DNA of 64,000 nucleotides, from the NCBI GenBank assembly GCA_019843655.1, contig JACDQD010000010.1:1054001-1118000 (forward strand), given 5' to 3'. A program made the translations under genes and the position numbers. The notes under the pieces are model-generated. The model saw only the letters and a list, made by a program, of their open reading frames with translations. It ran no database searches and was not told where the DNA came from. The stretch is from Lethocerus indicus. Taxonomy: Eukaryota; Arthropoda; Insecta; Hemiptera; Belostomatidae. Each line of letters starts with the position of its first letter. The first letter of the stretch is position 1. Positions 59,004-64,000 of this stretch are shown one piece after another.

Positions 59004-62000
59004 CTAATCGGATGAATTTTCTTCTGAATATTCTATAACTTGAAAATTTTCGTCATCAATTATCCTGTACTTTATCTCTCTGAAATGCTGGAAATCTTTG
59101 AGAGCTCTGAGGAAAGCGGTGGAGAATAGCTTAAATTGTACAGGCGGCAACGGTTCCATTTGCCCCATTTCGATGAGCTGCTTGAAATATCTTTCGCCTC
59201 TTTCCCCCCAAACTTTGTGGTAATCCTTTTTCCTGAGTTTTTCCAATTTTCTCTCGTTGATGTCCATTTCGAGGTCGGCCATCATCTCCTCTCTGGACGG
59301 CAGTACACATTTTCCCAACAGTATGTTTAGAAACAGTCTCACCTGGACAACAACACAGAGCTTTTGTCAGTTTCTACAAAATTATTATATTATAACATCA
59401 TAGTATGTATAAAAATAGACCAGGGGACTAGTAAAAACATCTTGTCTAGAGGAAAGAGAACTAAAAATAAATATCTTCATTTGAATAAACCATAAGGAAA
59501 GTAACTGTATTCGAATCAAATAATTACAACTGAATTGCAATCAGAAATTATTATTATTTCCAGATTTGCAGTAATGTTTATACCTCTGAACATGTACAGA
59601 ATATTTTGTTACAGTAAATACAAAAATTTTGTCCACAGGCCTTTTCTAAATTTATATACTTAAATGTAAAAGTCATATAGTCTACTTAAATATTCAAATG
59701 GCTTCAATAAATAGGAAAATTACAATTCTAAAATTTCTTCTTTTCATTGATTAAAAGAAAAAGTCCAGCATAAATCATTAGATTTCAATTGAGTAGTTTG
59801 TGTTCAACAATTATTTCCCATTTAAATATGAATTAGTATCCTAATATAAATAAGAAGTAATTCATGGGAAATTATATAATTACCTAAAACAATGAAAACT
59901 TAAGATTATTATAAGAAAATAAAATATTTTACCTGATAATTGACCATATATATGTGGGGACAATGTTTAGGCAGGCCAATTATGCACATGTTTGGATGAT
60001 CTATGTTGATGAAATGTTTGTACAGCGGAGAAACGTACTGGTCAACGACAATACCACAGTCACTTGTCAAAAATGGATAATGAAAAGTATAACCTGGAAA
60101 AAAATGCAGTCCATGTTAAGTGAACAAAACAAAGTTTAAAATACCGGTATAAATATAAAACTGTTTCAGTCACTATATCATATGCACCAAGTTTAAACTA
60201 TAACTAATTGGAAAAATCATTACTGCTAAGAAACTGTTGATCCCACACTTTGTTCTTAATAAAGCCTTAGTTAATTAATATTTATATATATTTTTTAACA
60301 TAAAACAAAATACCTGTGCAATAGATGATGGCATCAACTTCTTCAACCGTACCATCAGTAAAATATACCTTCTTGTCGTTCAGTGATTCTACATTAGGTT
60401 TCAACTCAACTTTATCTGGAAATGAAAATGTTCCAATGAGGTTTAATTTCTGTTTGTTGTGGCTCAGAAATACCTGAAACAAGCCAAAAGGGTCATTAGA
60501 CGATGCTGAATAGCTAAATCTCAGTGTAAAATGTACTACTGTATATATATTTTTTACTTTATATTATTTGGGATCTTATAATAATGTCTTGTAGGATCCA
60601 TATGTTTTAACGAGTAACTGCATAGTGTTCGGTAACAAATAAGTAGACTTGACTAATTAGTATCCCACTAACAGCAATTATGGATGGCGAGGTGAGTTCT
60701 GGTTGGTTGTGACCAGACAGGACGGTAATAATGACACTAATGTCATAATGACACACTAACAATTGTCCCAAAATAACGTCCCATTATAATGCGTTCATAA
60801 GTTTTCGAAGAAACAAATTATAAAAGCAAAGATCAAAAACATGTTCAACGGTATAACTGATAAATGCATCGTTGTAAAATGGAGCACAGTCATCAATTAC
60901 AATTTTCTTTTGAACAGCAGTTGTAATTGTTTGAAGTAATTTCAATTGCAAATAATATTTTAAAAAAAACAATATAAGGTTGATTGGGAAATAAAACATA
61001 ATTAAATATTTGTTGTTATTTGAAGTGATGTTTAACTAAAATATTTCAAGTAATGCTCACACGAGAAAAATTCTGTCATATTGAAATATAATATTTGTTT
61101 CATACATTTTTTGGCAACAATGTTTTTTGACCAATGCAATTTTCATTATATTTATAAACTTACATTTCCTGCACTTTATAAAATTACAAGACTGCACTTT
61201 TAAAACGTGTTTCACACCACTAATGTTTATTTTTTAATATGAAAGTTGTGTTTTGAAATAAATAATAATTATTTAAAAATTATTCTCTAGAAGATATGAA
61301 ATTAAATTCAAAAATCAAACAAGTGAAAATATTTTTATATGAACACTAAAATAGTCTGTTATATTTTATGGTAATTACTCTGCTTAGCCCAGTTTGTGTT
61401 ACCTTATGCCATGACTGAAATTTCTTTTAGCATTAGCTCGAAAATTGTTGCAATAATTCAAATATAAAAAAACCTACATTTAAACATAGAAATTATACAT
61501 TTGTTTATTTACCTTGTTGGCCACTTTGGACAGAAGGACAGTAATGTCCATGCCGGAAGGACCGAGGCCGATGGCCAAAACGTTTTTGTCTTTGAAACTG
61601 TCTACAGTTCTGAATTCTCTGCTGTGCATTTGAAGACCGCTAAATTTCGCCATACCTTCCAATTGAGGGTAGACTGGAATGTGGTGGGGACTGTAAATAT
61701 ACATAATTTAATGTCATCAATAAGTCCAATATTATAGTCCAATATTGTCTTTCTAATTTTATTATTTAAATTTTTGAAAAATTAACAATTTTCATTTTTA
61801 AGGAAAATTATTTATATAATCATATCACGTGATAACTTTTGGTGGTTTCTTTCAAAAAATTTTTATTCAATAAACAAGGGCAGAATTTTTAACATATATT
61901 AAAACTATTATCAACTACTGGATTAACTACTCTAAATAAAATATAGTACTATACATACGAGCATAAAATAAATTATATAAACCGTATTATATCCTACATG

Positions 62001-62312
62001 AAAACTTCATATGAAGTCTGATACTTGAATCTGTACTGCATTACAATAAGTAATGCATTTATGAATTAAATGCCCCACCTTTTTCTACACCAAAAATTAC
62101 AATTGTCAAACAATTATAGGCAAATATTAAAAAAATAAGACATTAAAATAAAACAAAAGTATGAATAAAATGAAACTAAACAGAAAAACTGACCCGGAAC
62201 AAATCATAATGGCATCGAAATAATAAACGTGTTCTGTTTTATTTGGCAAATCTTCGGCAGTCAGTCCCCATCCTTTGCCGACAGGCGCTACCCTTTTAAC
62301 ATGGTGGTTGAA
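59004..62312 (-). CDS. Flavin-containing monooxygenase, paralogue 2 (5' exons missing)
   Basis: Five exons on the minus strand: 62312-62194, 61690-61513, 60473-60314, 60093-59933 and 59342-59004 (stop at 59004). Exon lengths equal those of paralogue 1 (119, 178, 161, 339) except the fifth family exon, 160 against 154 bp, a two-codon difference. The FMO signature FSGLQMHSREF and NADPH motif AIGLGPSG are in the 178-bp exon; YCTGYTFHYPFL spans the next junction; the end reads RIIDDENFQVIEYSEENSSD. The two exons with the FAD motif and the FPDFPF block were not found up to 64000, so they probably lie beyond the window. Introns are longer and more AT-rich than in paralogue 1, and I saw no transposon in them. 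Same likely function; substrate unknown. Confidence 0.87.
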
Positions 62313-64000
62313 CTAAACAAAAAAGAAATAACGAAAATAAGAAACAAAAAAATTTCGCGTAAGAAAAGCAGTAAAAAAAATAAATAAACCGTATAACTAA
62401 ACGAATTAGGATAATAAACTGTTGGGGGAAAGGGGGTTCGTCCAACATCTATTTGACCTCCAGCTAGATCAGTCTAGGATAGGAGGAGATTAAAGGAAAG
62501 GCACATAATTATGCAAAAGTTATTAAATGAAACAAATAGGACGATTATTCTTTGCCAAGTGTTACCAATTTGTCAGTGTGTAACATAACAACACTAGGTT
62601 GTAAATTGTTTTCAGCTTAGATAGAATCAAAACATTATTATACATTTTTTTAAACGATATTAAATTGGCAAATAAAGTGACTAACTAATATGATACACAA
62701 GAGATTTTTTGTTTTATAAAAACGTAAAACATCTAAAAATAAAACATCTTCAGTGCGCACCGAATTAAAATTACTCTTGGTCAAAAGTGATTGCAAGAAG
62801 TGCTATCTAAATTTAGAATATTATTTTATTTTAGTGTCTTATCGTAAACATAACAAATAATTTATCATAATTCTGCGATGTTTGGTCTCAGGACTGAAGC
62901 CAATCCTGTTACCACAGTCGGAGGACTGTTGATTGTTTTCGTTCTTGATTTTGTTTGTGCACGATTTTCTTCCCTTATTGTTTCTCCTATCGTTTTTTTG
63001 GTTACCAAATGCTTGTTTTTCCTATTTCGATTTACCAGAATTCGTTTATTTGTGTTTAATATCCAGTGTCGCTTCCGCTTCCTCTCGAAACCGAAACAAC
63101 AATGGCAAGAAACAAAAATCGTGTAAAAACGAAAACGAACAGCGAAAATAAACGAACAATAAAAAACATCAAAATAAACAGGATTCTCCTCAGTGACCTC
63201 ATCACACAGTTCTAAAAACTCCGAAGTTTTTCCGGCACAAGGAAAATTCGAGGGGAAAAAAGCGAGATGAAATTGGACAAGACCGAAATTTTTCAAACCT
63301 TCAATTATAATCCAATTAAAAAATATTTCAAGTAGAGTGCAAATACAGGAAATAAGTTTTTCGACATATAAAACTCATATTGGTTCAAGCGATGTCAAAT
63401 TGCACTTGTACTCTGGTACAAGTACTTTGGGACCGTTGGAATTGAATCACTGACAGGGTTTTTTTCCTGTAACGCTAATTTTCTCCAATCTTATTTTCGA
63501 CTCTTGAGTTGGGAAAAGTGGATAATTTACAACGATCAAGGGACTGAGGCGGATTTCCTTTTCACGACAACACTCGTAGACGAAGTTGTAAACTGAAAAA
63601 GTTGTGAAACTGAGCGAAGAGATAAAAATTACTGCCTCCCATTACAGCAGGACTGCAAAACACTCGATAAGGTAAAACTCCGTTAGCGTTTCTGTTCTTT
63701 CTCATGTTTTTCTGGATGAATATATTAAAATTTTAATTTAAAACATAGAATCAATGCTTATAGTTATAGGTATATACTACATAGTACATAGTCATTCTTG
63801 TATTTCGTACTAGTACCAAATATAACCGCCGATTACACCAAGGCAGCTACAAAAAAGGTATATATATAACTAAAAATAATCTAGTTCAAACATTTACTTT
63901 TAACAATCTATTATACATGCCACCCAAACAATGTCTTCAGAACTAGCCGTATTACCTGCAAATCTGAATTGATTAATAAAGGGAGGAGGCCCCAACCTCT
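62313..64000. other. Presumed intron or upstream DNA of FMO-2
   Basis: No FMO exon was recognised. A frame at 62865-63296 (-) includes AGKTSEFLELCDEVTEENP, not matched to any family I know. The sequence is otherwise AT-rich and unremarkable. Confidence 0.45.

Noticed and set aside
62865..63296. 143-codon minus-strand frame containing AGKTSEFLELCDEVTEENP
   Set aside because: No start context, domain or splice support that I can see, and the middle is Lys/Arg low-complexity. Left as unassigned.

Overview
The window looks like a piece of nuclear genome from an arthropod, most likely an insect. The genes are split by GT-AG introns, intergenic DNA is AT-rich with many di-nucleotide microsatellites, and there are cecropia/irritans-like mariner remnants, Jockey-type LINE 3' ends and flavin monooxygenase (FMO) genes of insect type. 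I cannot name the order. No bacterial-style operon, CRISPR array or rRNA gene was seen.

Layout. 1-37.8 kb is gene-poor: microsatellites, LINE remnants, a dead DDE transposase at 30.2-30.6 kb and several copies of one hairpin repeat. 37.8-44.8 kb (+) is a four-exon F-box/leucine-rich-repeat gene, probably an SCF ubiquitin-ligase adaptor; its 4.6-kb last intron holds a mariner-derived MITE. 44.9-51.1 kb has a hairpin repeat, a broken copy of the 3' end of an FMO gene, a ~487-bp satellite array and a 70-bp satellite array. 51.8-55.3 kb and 59.0-62.3 kb (both -) are two tandem FMO paralogues with matching exon structure. The first lacks an identifiable start exon; the second has its 5' exons outside the window or unrecognised.

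Most notable observation. A dispersed palindromic element (about 160-400 bp; at least six good copies and several old ones) carries a type I hammerhead-ribozyme core in its arms: CTGAAGA, a GGC/GCC stem II, GAA, an ACC/GGT stem III, a GTC cleavage triplet, and a GCTA/TAGC stem I. Arms are inverted, so either strand can carry a ribozyme. Five copies have 12-15 bp target-site duplications (four perfect, one with a single mismatch), and one sits inside a LINE with the empty site readable. This resembles animal retrozymes and the hammerheads of Penelope-like elements, but here as an inverted dimer. One copy lies in an FMO intron with an intact core in the sense orientation; another lies just downstream of the last recognised F-box/LRR exon.

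All calls come from reading the sequence; no database search or folding program was run. Splice sites were chosen by GT-AG signals, codon phase and agreement between the two FMO paralogues.
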